In this document: positions 22,774 through 35,152 of the stretch, one piece after another | Position numbering within the stretch: position 1 is the first letter of the stretch | Layout: the number at the start of each line of letters is the position of its first letter | Assembly (NCBI GenBank): GCA_032191485.1 | Contig: JAVDOI010000072.1 | Coordinates: 150,001 to 214,000, forward strand | Source of the DNA: Leptoclinus maculatus | Taxonomy: Eukaryota; Chordata; Actinopteri; Perciformes; Stichaeidae | DNA: 64,000 bases | Direction of reading: 5' to 3' | Made by a program: the position numbers and the translations under genes | Notes under the pieces: generated by a model | Seen by the model: the letters and a program-made list of their open reading frames with translations, nothing else | Told to the model about the DNA's origin: nothing | Databases searched by the model: none

Positions 22774-23595
22774 TACAGGAACTGCTTTTTACCAACGCAT
22801 GTCGATGGTTCTTTTGGATTATTCAAGTTACAAGTTTTCTTTTGACTTTCTGCTTGAAAGTTTTGACCGTAGAAATTGCCTTTTTAAAAAAAAACAGTTT
22901 TCATTAGTTTGCCACAGGCAAGTAGGTCCAAAAGCCCAAAAAGAAAATTAACCCGCACAATATTTTTCAAATACAATGAGGGAATAAAGGACAGCGAGGA
23001 CAGCACTCCAATTTGACTTTTTAATGTCCTACTCTTTCCCTTTTTATCAGCCACATTAAGGATCCGACACCCGCTCCTCAAGGTCTAATCGTGAGTGGAG
23101 CCTGTTTTTTCTTCGTTTTTCTTTTTATTTCAACAAAGGAAAGCTCAGAGAAAAGCAGAGATTCTATAGGACTAAATCCAAACTTATGAGAGGAATTTGA
23201 TATTGTGGATGACAATGTCTGTGGGTCCACTTGACACATCAACCCAACTCGCCTGATCGGATATATTTCGCGAGTCAAAGGACTGGCTGTAAAACGGTGA
23301 ATACCCCCCCCCCCCCGAATAATGTTTTATTCTATACACCTCTATTATATGGGGTAACTACTCCTATCATAGGGCAACTGATTCCATTTGGGGCTTCTAC
23401 AGTAATGATGTAATGATGTTGATATTTGTGAGTTTAAGAAATCAGACAAAACAACAAAGGGTAAACACATTTTTTAATTTTTGTACTGTAATTTCTTTGG
23501 GTTAAAGGTCAAAGCTCAACTCCGCTAAAGCTGATGATATGATACGCAAACATTTTTGACAGACTCTCCTAATCTTTAGGACCTTTCATCCAGTA

Positions 23596-23788
23596 ACCGT
23601 TCTTGCTAGCTTACAACGAGCCCTTCATATCTACGTGCAGAGCAGGTCCCCTTCAGGGAGTCGGCTGTGCTCCACCGCCGTGTTCCTACAGTAGCCCGGA
23701 GTGGACAAACCACCCAGCGGCTCTGGAGAGACTCTCCTTTTTACGATAACCTGACGTCCGCCGTAGTTCTCCGACACCGTCAGTAAAT
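23596..23788 (+). mobile_element. Family B internal fragment (copy 3)
   Basis: The segment from about 23625 (gagcccttcatatctacgtg) through ttcctacagtagcccgga and gacaaacc to ccgtagttctccgacac matches the middle of the family B elements. Neither terminal inverted repeat is present, so this is a truncated or decayed copy. Limits are approximate. Confidence 0.6.
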
Positions 23789-25339
23789 ATGCATCTGCAG
23801 CAAAAAGAGAAGTTCATATTAGAAAGTAGAATTCAAAAAGAATGCTCGTTGGACTGATTAGAAGTTCAGCGTGAATCAAAGCGAGTCGTGTTCGAAAAAG
23901 GGAATCGTGACTGTACCACAATCCCCCCCCCCGTCTCCTAGCTGTTGCCCAATCTGTGAGGGATTTGGATGTGGCCACGGGGGTGCCAGAGTGAGGGGCA
24001 AATCAACATGTGCTGGGGGCAACAGAAGGTGTGTGTGTGTGTGTGTCTCTCTCTCTGTCTTTGTGTGTGTATGTGTGTGTACAGGCACTAATCTGCTATG
24101 AGGGGGGTCCACCAGGATTAGTATAATCAGGGGCTTGTGAGGACCCCCTCCCAAACCCCCAACGCGCACCACCTCCTTATCCCGTCATCCCTCGGCTGCT
24201 CTGCCCACCGTCCACCCCCTCATCCCCCCTTCATCTCTCAATCCTCCCCCTTATCCCTCTATCCTTCCCTTAGTCTCTTTCATAGCGCATTGCTCAGCTC
24301 CTCATCCTCATCCCCGCGCTGCCATTCATCCCGCTGACCTCATCCTCTTACACTTATCCTTATCATTACCTTCTACATTGTAGGCGTTTAGCTCAGCGGC
24401 TCGGAATTACAAGCTCCCGCCCGAGTGCAGTGCAGTACCCGAGATACCGAGCATCAAAGTTTAGACGCCCCGGGCCGTGTAGAGAAAAGTCCGATACCCC
24501 GTGCGAACACTGACCGGCCGACATGAGAGCGGTGCCTGGGAAAAAAAAGCAATTTCGAGTGAGTGAAGGCATCCGGGTGTCGAGCTGCACTAGAGATTCG
24601 AGGTGCGCTGATATCCTTACAACGGCTACACCAAAATAGAAACGAGCACAAGCGCTGCATACTAAATCGCTGCTCTCTGAGGCTTCATGCTGTTCATTTT
24701 CACTCCACGCTCGGAGAAGATTAAACCCTTTGAGCCCTCCACTGTTTTTGTCTCACCTCCTTTATTTATTAGCTCCATGGCACAAGCAGTGCTAGCAGTC
24801 AATTGTCAAGCGAATATAAGCAAACTTTTGAAATGTCGAAAAGAAAGAGATGCAAATAGGGCGCGTTTTCTATCAGCTGGTTTGGAGCGAATAAACTCGG
24901 CTACCAGTCGGTTTGGCATCGAACTTCATCCGACCCATCTGAGAGAGGAACAATGGAGAGAGGTCCTCTCTTTGTTTCAACTGTGCACGTTTTAATTGTT
25001 CTTTCATGTCAGCTACTATTGGCCATGTTTCATTTTGTCGGGGGACGAAGACCTATTAAAGCGCGTAATGGGAATATAAACAGCTGATCAGTCATGTGGG
25101 TTCAATTTCCACTCTGTCAGACTTTATTGGGTGAAGGTGTCTCCATAATCCACGTAGCACATCAACTCTTTTTTTTTTCCACAAAGGCAAAAACAACCTC
25201 AAGTAAATGTAAAAACTTTTTTCTTTGCAAATGGGACATTTTTATTTTTGCCATCAGTTTGCATGTGAGTGGCACTTCACATGACACTTGTAGCCTCTCT
25301 ACTGTATGTTCTGTAACGTAAATAATGATCTGACCTTTC

Positions 25340-25440
25340 TTTAAAGGGTGTATATTGGCAAGAATCTGGCGATATGTACACGGGTTATACATACAATATC
25401 ACATAATATCGCGATACTCTAACTGATATTTTCTTTCGTC
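25340..25440 (+). repeat. Probable dispersed repeat with ATATCGCGATA motifs
   Basis: The segment aaagggtgtatattggcaag, aatctggcgatatgtaca, and taatatcgcgatac resembles a repeat that I recall from other fish sequences. There is only one copy in the window, and its borders are not visible. Confidence 0.35.
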
Positions 25441-26081
25441 GAGTGATGCCATCACGTCATGAGGTTCTTGTAACTCTAACGACAGTCCTTTTGTATTTTT
25501 GGACGTTGATCCTAAACGGACACCACAGGAACTGCTGACATTGGAAAACGTAGCAGCAGTTTGTGAAAAACATCTGCACGTTCTTGTTGGCTGAAGTGTA
25601 ACAAGGAAATGACGTTCGACATTTGGAGCAAAGTGCGTCAGTGGGGCGCTCGGAGTAATAGAAGGATTCAGACGGCTGACCGTGCCAGCACAGAATTGTT
25701 ACGTTGATGAAGTCAGAGTGGAGAGGCTCCTCTGTAAAGGACATGCGTGAGGGTGCCGGACCGAAGGTTTGGATCCCCTCGGCTTAAAATTCACAGTCCT
25801 CCTCCATGTTCTCAGCCCTCTGTCTGCATATATCTTGTTAAATGCTCCACTTTATCCCCATCCCCTCATCCATTTATCTTCCTCCCTCTGTCATCTACCG
25901 CCTTATTTTCAGCGCCGGCTCCTCCATACAGTAACTCAACGCTCCTCACAGTCAGCCTCATCTACTTATCTTCACCCTTTCTAAAGGTCATTACACGCAC
26001 AGCCTGTTTTGCCAGATTAAAATAGAGGCCGACGGAAAGGAAGATGAGGTGTGTCATATCTGCCAGCCTCCCACCTTATCA

Positions 26082-26082
26082 A

Positions 26083-26113
<31 letters not shown>

Positions 26114-26128
26114 TGCATGCTGATGCGT

Positions 26129-26164
<36 letters not shown>
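26082..26164 (+). repeat. CA array cluster
   Basis: Pure CA at 26082-26109 and 26131-26164, separated by gacatgcatgctgatgcg. More CA runs follow at 26273-26295 and 26429-26457. Confidence 0.95.
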
Positions 26165-26172
<8 letters not shown>

Positions 26173-26499
26173 AGATGCAGCCCAAAAAGGGTAGATATGC
26201 ATATGCACATTTACTCTGAAATACACGTTTAACAATGAAATGCATGAAGTGTGTGTGAATGCTAGCACTCCCACACACACACACACACACACACACTCCC
26301 CCACACTTGCATGCATTCTGTCACACACCTCTAGACGTGCAGGCTCATAAACCAGGACACACATTCTGTCCCACACACTTGTGCAGCGAAATGCAACCTT
26401 TCTCCCACTGGAACACATTTTGTACAAACACACACACACACACATACACACACACACGCACTCAATTACATTTACGCATCAAACGGGCCGGAGAGCAGT

Positions 26500-26766
26500 C
26501 ATGAGAATCAATAGATGCTATAAGGAAAAAGCGGTATAAAGAAATGAGACGTCGTTGAGAGCGAGGAGGGAAATAAGCGGGGAAGGAGGAGTTTATGAAA
26601 AGAAAGAGGAGGAGGAGGCATGGAGAAAGGGATAGCAGGCCTGGAAATAAAGAGGACGAGCCGAGGTTTAAGAACAGGTTTAAAAAGAAGGGGAAACAAG
26701 TGAGGGAGGTGTTTTTGTTTTTTTAAGATTTATTTTTTTGTGAAAAAAGAGCTGGGGGGGGGGGGG
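26500..26766 (+). other. Purine-rich strand ending in a G run
   Basis: Mostly G and A from about 26540 to 26710, followed by a T-rich insert and a run of 13 G at 26754-26766. Shadow open frames on the other strand are Phe/Pro/Ser-rich. Confidence 0.5.
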
Positions 26767-27020
26767 CGTTGAGAGGGACGCCATCATAGGAGAAGGATCT
26801 GGCTGCGAGTGATGCCGGAGCCCAGATGCATACAGATGAGCGTCAATTCACAAATGTAAAAAGATAAATAAAAAAAGGACAGAAAGGACCGAAAGAAACG
26901 AATAAAGCAAAGGTAGTCTCCGTCAATGGCGCTCTGGCTGGCGCAACAACAGGGAAACAAATTGGGATTCCACGGTCGCACAAGTCGCACAAGTCTCCCT
27001 CGCGGTTTACTGCGGCTCCT

Positions 27021-27050
27021 GTTGGCTCCTGTTGGCCAACAGGAGCCAAC
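27021..27050. repeat. Perfect 30-bp palindrome
   Basis: The arm gttggctcctgttgg is followed, without spacer, by its exact complement. The left arm itself contains a tandem 11-bp repeat of ggctcctgttg beginning at 27013. Perfect palindromes of 30 bp are rare by chance. Confidence 0.92.
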
Positions 27051-28225
27051 TGTGTGCAACTGTTTTCTTTTTTTTTAACTCCTGCGCTGCTTGAGCCGTA
27101 CAATAGAGTGAGTCAGGACATATGCAGTGAATTCTTCTCATCCACATATCACTTATTGTTTCACCATAAATACAATTTTCAGTTCCGCGACGAAAAATAC
27201 GTCACGTAACGTTGCGTAAACGTTTTTTGCAGTCGTGCCATGGCTCCCCCCCACACCCCCACACCCCCTCATGTTTGTTGTTCAAGTGTGTGCGCATGTG
27301 CGTGTATCCGTTTCTTTGAGAGGGTCAAAGCCTTGCACAATGTGTGCGTGAAGCCCCCCCCCCCCCCCTGTTTTTCACATGCAGATCAGCCCACATAAGC
27401 CTCTCCACACAGGCTTTCACACGGAGCCGCTATAGTCTTCAAGTTCTCCACAGAACCCACTCGTCCTGTGTGGTTGGCCGACAGGCCACCAGCTCCTTTC
27501 TGCAGACACAAAGCTCTCTGTTGACTCGGCCGACGGCTCGAGGGTCTCGTTTGATTCTGGTCGAGTCGAAGCTGTGAAGCAACATGTGAAGTTTCTGCGA
27601 TCGGGTTTTTCATAACAGACATTTCAATGTGTACTTTCTGTTGATTCCATTGCACAAAATACAGTAATTTAGCTTAAAGGTCAAAAGTTGTTTTTTTGTG
27701 AAACTAATGATTTGAAACTAAATGATTTTTCAGTTTTCTCTCATTTCTCTGTCTACTGCAGGGCTTTCTCTTAAATTAAACGAACAAAACGTTCACACGA
27801 ACGTAACCAAACGTGTTTGACTCGCGTCTAAATCGGCCGTGCCTCCACCGCCTCAATCACGAGCTAACAGGTGACGTTTGACCAGAGTCACAGTGAATCT
27901 CACGAGAGTACCGAGGCACAACCTTGTGCGCTAATCCACAGTGAATTCCAGCAGATCATCACCAACCCAATACCTGATTAGTTCCGCCTGTACAGTTTGG
28001 AGTTATTGACGTTCATATCAGGGCAGCCCGGTAGCCTCGGGGAGACTTTTAACACTTCGATGTTTTATTTTCTTACTAACTCTTCTAACTTCATTCTAAC
28101 CTCCAGTATTTAGGATTTTGTACTTCCAGGAGTAAGCGGCTCCTCAGCGGCTCCTAAAAGCCTGCATTTTATTGGCAGGAGTTGTATCTGTTGCCTAGCA
28201 ACATGATCTCAATGGCCATTAGCTT

Positions 28226-28239
28226 ATGTGTGTGTGTGT

Positions 28240-28291
<52 letters not shown>
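28226..28291 (+). repeat. (GT)n array with two CG steps
   Basis: GT array of about 66 bp interrupted by two gcgtgtgc-type steps. Confidence 0.95.
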
Positions 28292-28293
<2 letters not shown>

Positions 28294-28769
28294 ACGTCCT
28301 CCGTTTGTTGTAATCTGCTTTGTGTGAGGGCAGCCTTAAGCTCCCTCTGTTTTATTGCGCTGTCTCCCTATAGGGGCACGTGACCACGGCCACAAAGGGA
28401 GGAACACGCTGCTGATTAACCAAAAACACACGCATAGAAAACATTCATTATTAATCTGAATGGGAGGATAAAACCATTCTCTGCCTTTTTATATGGATGC
28501 CATTCACTTCTGTGCCATCTTACCAGCAATAAAGAGAGAAACAGAAGCCGAGATCGTAGACAAACGTCAGTGATTATCTCGCCGTTTTTTGACACGAGGA
28601 ATAATAAATCTTCATAGCGGCTACAGTACATCGTGGGATGAAAGTCGGAACATCCCCAAAAAATAAAAAGTGTCACAAAGTTGTCTCAAATCCGAAAAAA
28701 AGTGCTGCCAATGGCCCGTTCTTCTCTGTATTTTCCCTCTCTCCTCATTAAGGCGCCGTGCCCGAGCCG

Positions 28770-28925
28770 TCCTTCCAGAAATATAATTGAAAGCGGGGAG
28801 AAAGGCAAATGTTGCTTTAATCTCATTTGCAGGCGAACAATGGGCCTGGGACTACGCTAAATTCATAAAAGTGGCTTAATGCAATGAAATTTAATGAGGT
28901 AATTTGTGACGGAGCGAGATGGTGG
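28770..28925. promoter_or_regulatory. Candidate conserved non-coding element
   Basis: A single-copy block with several TAAT-type homeodomain cores (tataattg, gcttaatgc, tttaatgagg, gtaatttg) and no repeat features. This composition is what I expect of a vertebrate developmental enhancer, but conservation cannot be judged from one sequence. Confidence 0.25.
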
Positions 28926-29108
28926 ACGTGTCCCGCCGCGCGCAAGGGTATACGCACACACACACACACACACACAGGAGGGCAGACACACACACACATG
29001 GAGAGGAAATCTGGCACATGAATATTTATAATAGGGGTGAAAGTGAGAATATTCAGTCAGACAGGAGGTTTTTTTTTTTAAATCTAAGAGAACTTGAATG
29101 GAGCACTC

Positions 29109-29111
<3 letters not shown>

Positions 29112-29140
<29 letters not shown>
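29112..29140 (+). repeat. (TG)14 microsatellite
   Basis: Uninterrupted TG array. Confidence 0.95.
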
Positions 29141-29143
<3 letters not shown>

Positions 29144-30563
29144 CTGTGTTATTTTAGTAGAGAGCTGAGTCATGCTTTGGGGTAAAGTTCCTCACAGTTT
29201 GATTTCGTGGAGCTGCAGAAACCCAATCATCAAGGCGCACAAATATTGACTCAAGATTGAAGGCGTCGTTGTCATCTGAGCGGGCACGATTGGAGGTTTG
29301 ACTCTTCAAACAATGCGTTTGGGATGCTCCTTCTGATCAAGCACAGATGAGATTAGGTCTTTCAATTTGACGTTGGGGGGGGAAAAAGAGAAGAGTTTTA
29401 CCGCTTTATCTGTCACAGACGCTCAGAGTCAACCTCTCATGTGTCCGAGGCAGTTAACATCCCGTTCTAGCCCGACACTGACTCCAGACCTGACAGACAG
29501 TCAGTCAGACACGTATTTTGGGAGCAGAGAGTATCCAGCCCAGCGCGGTTCCACATCTCATCTCTGAAAAATAGCTGAGAGTCGCACCAGAAAGAGTCGC
29601 CTCTGCACAAAAGTAGCTCCTCCAGCTTCTTTCTGTTTTCCCTAGATTTTGCCACATTGTACATCATTTCACTCAATAAAGTCTTTCATCGCTCTCGGAG
29701 ATAACACGCTTTGCTAACTGCTTTCCGACTCATTTTTGCAAGCGTGTAGTTCGCTCACTTAATGGAGCCGTGAGTTCTGGCTCCGTTGTAAGAGGACGTC
29801 ACCAGGACGCACATGTCGCTCACTGCTGATTGGGTAGGGCGAGGCAAACACTAAACGATGAAGTGAACATGACGCGCCCGTGAGGAGCTAATGGAGCTAA
29901 CAGAGAACTCAAAAGGGTTCACCGTTTTAGCAGGATTATTCCTAATAGATCTCAAAAGCTTCTCAAAAGCACAATTTGTTGGACTGGAGATGCAACAGCC
30001 ACAGGGCCATTGTACGCGCCGATGAATTATAGTGACACTTGTGATGCCATGTTCTTGTTGGCAATTTCACCGTGCTGTCTAAAAGAGATGCAAATTGCTG
30101 TGAAATCGTCTAATCTCTGAAGCTGCTTTGTTGTCATCCTGACAGCCGAAGAGGACGGAGGCAGGATTCATGAAGAAGTAGTAAGAAGTGAGCAACACAC
30201 GAGTCCGGTTTATCATGTCCAAGGTAACAAGGACGAAGGACATAATCTCGTAACGACATGTAAATGAATCACTGCACTTGACTTTGTTTTTTTTTTTATC
30301 TTCCTGTTTCAGTGTCCAAACTCCGTGTTTTACCATCATCCGTCTGATATGCACACTCGTATTATTGGTTTCACTTCCTCGGAGTCAGGTAGCCAACGTC
30401 ACGCCGAGGCACATACATATCACTTCCTGTCACCGAGCCCGACCGACTCCCGTTTCATTATGACCGAAATGTAACTGAACGCTGGAATTAAACGCGATGA
30501 ATGATTCTCTTTACTCGCGTGTCGTGACCTACATTCAGTAACCTACAGAGTGTTTTCCAAAGC

Positions 30564-30567
<4 letters not shown>

Positions 30568-30608
<41 letters not shown>

Positions 30609-30619
30609 TGTGTGTGTGC
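30568..30619 (+). repeat. (GT)n microsatellite with one T interruption
   Basis: GT array of about 52 bp. Confidence 0.95.
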
Positions 30620-30910
30620 GCTCTCTTGGGTGCACGTGAGTAATGTTATGCTAAGCGATAGCACCGCATGGTGGTGTGTTTTTACTGGATGGGCTTGAGA
30701 TATGTCGACGGTGTTCCACCCTTGAATATTTTTTTTTCCTACACCCCCCCCCCCCCCCTCCCCCTCCTTCCTCAGCCACAGTCATGTAACTTTTTCAGAA
30801 GTTAGAACAATTCTTTAGTATCACACACTTTCACATTTGACTTTGCAACAATACACACACGGACGCACACAAACACACGCTCCCTTCTTTTTGTGCTGCC
30901 AAGCCACGGT

Positions 30911-30934
30911 GCTGCTGCTGCTGCTGCTGCTGCT
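30911..30934 (+). repeat. (GCT)8 trinucleotide array
   Basis: Uninterrupted GCT units. It sits in a minus-strand open frame as Gln codons, but without support as coding. Confidence 0.9.
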
Positions 30935-30984
30935 TTGCTTCCTCTGCAGAAGCCAATAACAGTTTAACTGTACTGTCACTCAAC

Positions 30985-31260
30985 GGTGCCGAGCGAGAGG
31001 GAGAGGGATGAAAGTGAACAGGGAGGAGAAAGGGGGGTGTGTGGGGGGGGACAAGGAGAGAGGGAGAGATTAAAAGCTGGGAGATGGATGCGACAGAGGG
31101 AGAGAGAGAGGAAGGGGAGGGCGGGGGAGTGACGGAGAGGAGGAGAGATGGTGGAGCTAGCAGCACGGGAGGAATTTGACAGAGCGAGACTGGCAACGGA
31201 GAAGGAAAGGGGGAGAAAGAGAGGGAGAGGGGGAGGTAGAACAGATAGAAAGAGCAGAGT
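30985..31260 (+). other. Purine-rich (GGA) strand
   Basis: About 275 nt strongly biased to G and A, with gagaggga-type motifs and several G runs. The complementary strand yields Ser/Leu/Pro-rich open frames that do not look like proteins. It could form triplex or G-quadruplex structures; function unknown. Confidence 0.6.
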
Positions 31261-31773
31261 GGCGCAGCTAAAAACTCTGCCGGGTCTCCGTCGATCACGG
31301 GTCACGGCGGGCTAAAAGGACCCAGTGCTCGCCCGGCTTGCAAACTCCAACTCCCACAAACCATTTAGAGCCTCACCTAATGACAGGGGCCACCTTGATG
31401 GACTTAATTACACAGTGTATTTAAATATAGATGGCGCATGAATTCCAGCTATGGACTGGAAATCTGTTAACGACAGATTAGTTCACACATTACGCGACCT
31501 TTTTTTTGCTTTACTAAACATAACCAGACGTGAAAAGAAGTATTTCTTGAAGCTGCAGATACGCAGTTTCTATTCCATTACATCTAATGATGGAGAGTAA
31601 TCTTTGTCCCAAGATTAAATACCCCCTCCACCCTACGTCAGCCAGCCCTCCAGGCTCCATTAGACGCGAGATGAGGTGAGGACGGGCGGCATTATCTTAA
31701 CTGAGGTGAATCACCTTCCCACCAGCTCCACGGGTGTTAATAACACTCTCGTCCGGCGGGGAATGGGACGGCG

Positions 31774-31776
<3 letters not shown>

Positions 31777-31827
<51 letters not shown>

Positions 31828-31846
31828 GAAGAGGGGGGGGGGGGGG
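31777..31846 (+). repeat. (GT)24 array followed by a G run
   Basis: GT 31777-31825, then gggaagag and a run of 14 G at 31833-31846. Confidence 0.95.
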
Positions 31847-32224
31847 CTTCTGTGACGGTCTCGGGTCAAGGTAAATGGGTGTGGTGGCGGCTCGTAATGA
31901 AGCGCGCAGACACACGCAGGAGTCACGGTCAGCCTCGCCGAGTACATCAAGTCGCCTCAGTGCGCGCGCCGTGTGCTCTTTTGCGTGTGCAAATCTGTTC
32001 AATATACGGTTTGTTTAGTAAGTCCTCTGCACACAGTTCATACAGGAATAAAACTTCTCTGCCAAGTTGAAAATTAAGCTCTCCAGCGTATGAAATATTC
32101 ACAAAACAATAGACCATATGGAAGACATGCACACTTAATATAAAGATCAATAAATAAGAGAACAGAAGGCAGTAGATACTGTCGAGTAGTACTAAGAATA
32201 GCAATGTAATTCGGTCTGACGCTC

Positions 32225-32358
32225 AGACACACAATATCTCGACCACCATTTGATGGATTGCAAGCACTTATCAATTAGGAGCATGTTAGCATGCCGGCGT
32301 TAGCATTTAGCTCAAAGCGCCACTGTTTTCTTCGTACAGCAGTAGACTCTTGTGCCTC
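32225..32358 (+). repeat. Family C repeat fragment (copy 2)
   Basis: It contains atttgatggattgcaag, gcatgttagcatgccgg, cgttagcatttagctcaaag and cagtagactcttg, which match the 3' part of the copy at 38800. The middle of the repeat is deleted. Confidence 0.62.
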
Positions 32359-33085
32359 GTGTTTCCTGCATGGTACAGCTCGTCTCTACTCTACTACACT
32401 CACATTTGGTACCAGTTCCTTTTCTAGATGTTCTTCTCCACTGTGGATAGTACCCATCGATCCTTAGCTGATCGTCATAGCGACACCGCAGGAAACTGCA
32501 TCGTCATCGTCAAAACTCCGGCTGGATAGTTTGCATTTCACTTGACCACAGCATGTTTTTTTGCTGGCAGCCATTTAAAAAAGAATAAGTGAATGAAAAC
32601 AATGTGGTCGCTGTTGACGGTAGCTTGGCTCTTTCGTAAAGTCTCGGTCCACAGTGTTTCTGCTCAGTCCGCTTGCAACCTGGACTAAGAGGTACCAAAA
32701 AAAGTACCAGGTACTATCCACAACTTTTGCTAATGGAAACCCCCCCCCCCCCCAACAAACCGCACGTTCTCCACGGCTTCACCTTTCGGCAACATCTTAC
32801 CCGATGTCATTATGACATTGACATTTTTATGAGTCGCAAACGACTAAAACACATATTTGCCAGCAATGCACGCTGGATCTGCAGATTGCATTGAAAGATG
32901 CGTTGCAGTGTGTTTAAGTTGTCTTTATAAATGACCAATCAGACTTTAGGTTACCAGTGTGATTGCACGAGCTCCAATAGATTCCACCGTAGATAACCTT
33001 CAGGCTCCATACTGCCACCACTACAATCAGCGACGAGTGCCAGGTTCTTCCAGACACCTTTCTCCCTTCTCCTGCGCTGCAGAAA

Positions 33086-33112
33086 CGCACACAGACACAC
33101 ACACACACACAC
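33086..33112 (+). repeat. (CA)n microsatellite
   Basis: CA array with one G interruption. Confidence 0.92.
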
Positions 33113-33458
33113 GTCGCCCACCTATATGAAGTGACACTAATGGAGCGTTCCATAATCTGCTCCATCCATCTATCAGTAATGGGCCGCGCTATCAATCCGG
33201 CTCGCTGAGGGGGCGTATCTGTAGTCACCCTCGTCGCGGCAATCCCTCATAAAGTGTAATAACCATTCGGCGGGGTAATCTCCGCCGTGATGGGACGGGT
33301 CCCAGCCAGCCTTGACCCCGGCGACACGGCGGCTGATGATGATGTCATTCTCCTCAAATAGGCCCCCTTGTCTTGAAGTGTGTGCATGTGTGCGTTTTGT
33401 GAGATGAGTAGAGGTCAGAGCTCTGATCTCATCCGTCTCTCTGATTGAATCGAAGGAC

Positions 33459-33460
<2 letters not shown>

Positions 33461-33494
<34 letters not shown>
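33461..33494 (+). repeat. (GA)17 array
   Basis: Uninterrupted GA dinucleotides. Confidence 0.95.
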
Positions 33495-33496
<2 letters not shown>

Positions 33497-35129
33497 CGGA
33501 GGGGAACGTTCAAAGTGGAGTCTGCGTAAGTGTGTGTGTTCCTCGTCTCTCTGAGGGGAACGCGAAGCGGCCGCTAAGTCCATTCTGCCGTTCTTTGCGA
33601 GTAGGAAGTAGCGGGAGGTTTCCGTTTCCCGTATTAATGAGCGAGGAGCATCAGGGGTGCCGCCGCCGGACGGCTCGCTCGCCACACCGCAGCTTTTTTT
33701 TCATCTTCACAATAATAAGGGAATACAAAGGCCGTCGCTTTCTCCATCTTTTCTGAGCTCACGTGGATTCTCTGGCTGCTTCATTGGCATGACGCAGGGG
33801 ATCCACACACGGCAGACACGGACTGTGACAAAAGTGAAATTGCGTTCATTACAGAGCACCAAATCAAATCTCCCTTCACTCGACACATATATATTTATAT
33901 ATACGCCTACAAGAACCCGCATGCTGATTCCTCCTATCACAGATAATGGAAACATCTTTTTCATTCTGTTCTTTTTTTTTGTCGGCAGTAATTGCAAAGC
34001 AGCTTGTTTTTCTCAGGTTGAGGGTCGGTTTGGTTTCTGCTGTTTCTGTTCCGCCGTCTTAGTGAGCGTGCTGCTGAGAGGAGCACCGGGAATCCAACCC
34101 TTGTTACACACCTTTCAGCTGGCAGGAAAGATTTTCTCCAACTTTTTAGACTCACAATGTGACTTTGTAGTACTTGTCAAGCTAATCATCTAATTGATCA
34201 AGGACTAGAATATGTAATTTGTACAAACATTGTAGAAACTACTCACCTTTTTTTAACAAAAAAAACAATATCTTGCAAATGATGGGGTGGGGTTCCCTTT
34301 ATTGCTTTTATTTATGTATCTATTTATTTGAGAATCAATGCTTTTACCAAAATGCATTAAGATGTAAGTCAGTTGGAAATTCAGCTTTGGAAGGCACAGA
34401 TACATTATCTTGTGCAATAGCAACGACGAGACGAAGAGCGGCCTTTTCGCTTTGTCTTGCTCATGTGCAGCTTCACATTGAGGTGGATTTCTATTGGACA
34501 TGCTGCCGTCGGGTCGGTCCGGTTCCCTTGTCACCCCCCCGAACCTTTAAACCACACACACAAACACAGAACAAGGAGGACAGTTTGTGTCTCTGTCTAT
34601 ATATTCCTCCGTCAGCTCCTTAATTAATCCTTAATAAGCTCGCTTGTCTTCCTTCAGTTCCAGGCATCAGCCCGTTAACTCGAGTTTTGTCTTCCCACCC
34701 AGTTCACTTGTTTTCTCTCCTCTCTCGGGCGTCCCACGAGGCGACGAGAAACAACCTCAGTCAGAGCTGCCAGTTTGGGTTTTGATCACCATGTGTGTCT
34801 TTTCTATTAATAGAAACGAAGGAATACACAGAAACTTTAGTCTGGCTTTTATTGAATCTGTTTCAGACAGAGAGTCAGATGATCTATTCATAATGAGAGG
34901 AGGCAATTTAATATCTTGCTCATAGATATAAAACATTTCCACGCGTAGGTTCTTTAATAGCGGTTATGATAACTTAAGTGAAAATATAATGCCGTGGATC
35001 AAATGAGATGTCTTTTCTCGAGATATTGAACCTGCTGCGGCTTTAAAGGTTGTTCGTTCACCAGCGTCACGTTTCAACGGGGCTTAAAGCATCAGAATGT
35101 TTTAATACATCTGCTGTGCATCCACTGTA

Positions 35130-35152
35130 TGTGTGTGTGTGTGTGTGTGTGT
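35130..35152 (+). repeat. (TG)11 microsatellite
   Basis: Uninterrupted TG array. Confidence 0.93.

Noticed and set aside
22449..22907. 152-codon open frame with SLARA repeats, and antisense frames
   Set aside because: A consequence of the 15-bp minisatellite, whose length is a multiple of three. Frames are open on both strands, so none is specifically preserved.
24380..24450. tRNA-like A box (tagctcagcgg)
   Set aside because: No B box or cloverleaf within the required distance, so not a tRNA gene.
33657..34193. 178-codon open frame
   Set aside because: No homology, and composition like the neighbouring intron.
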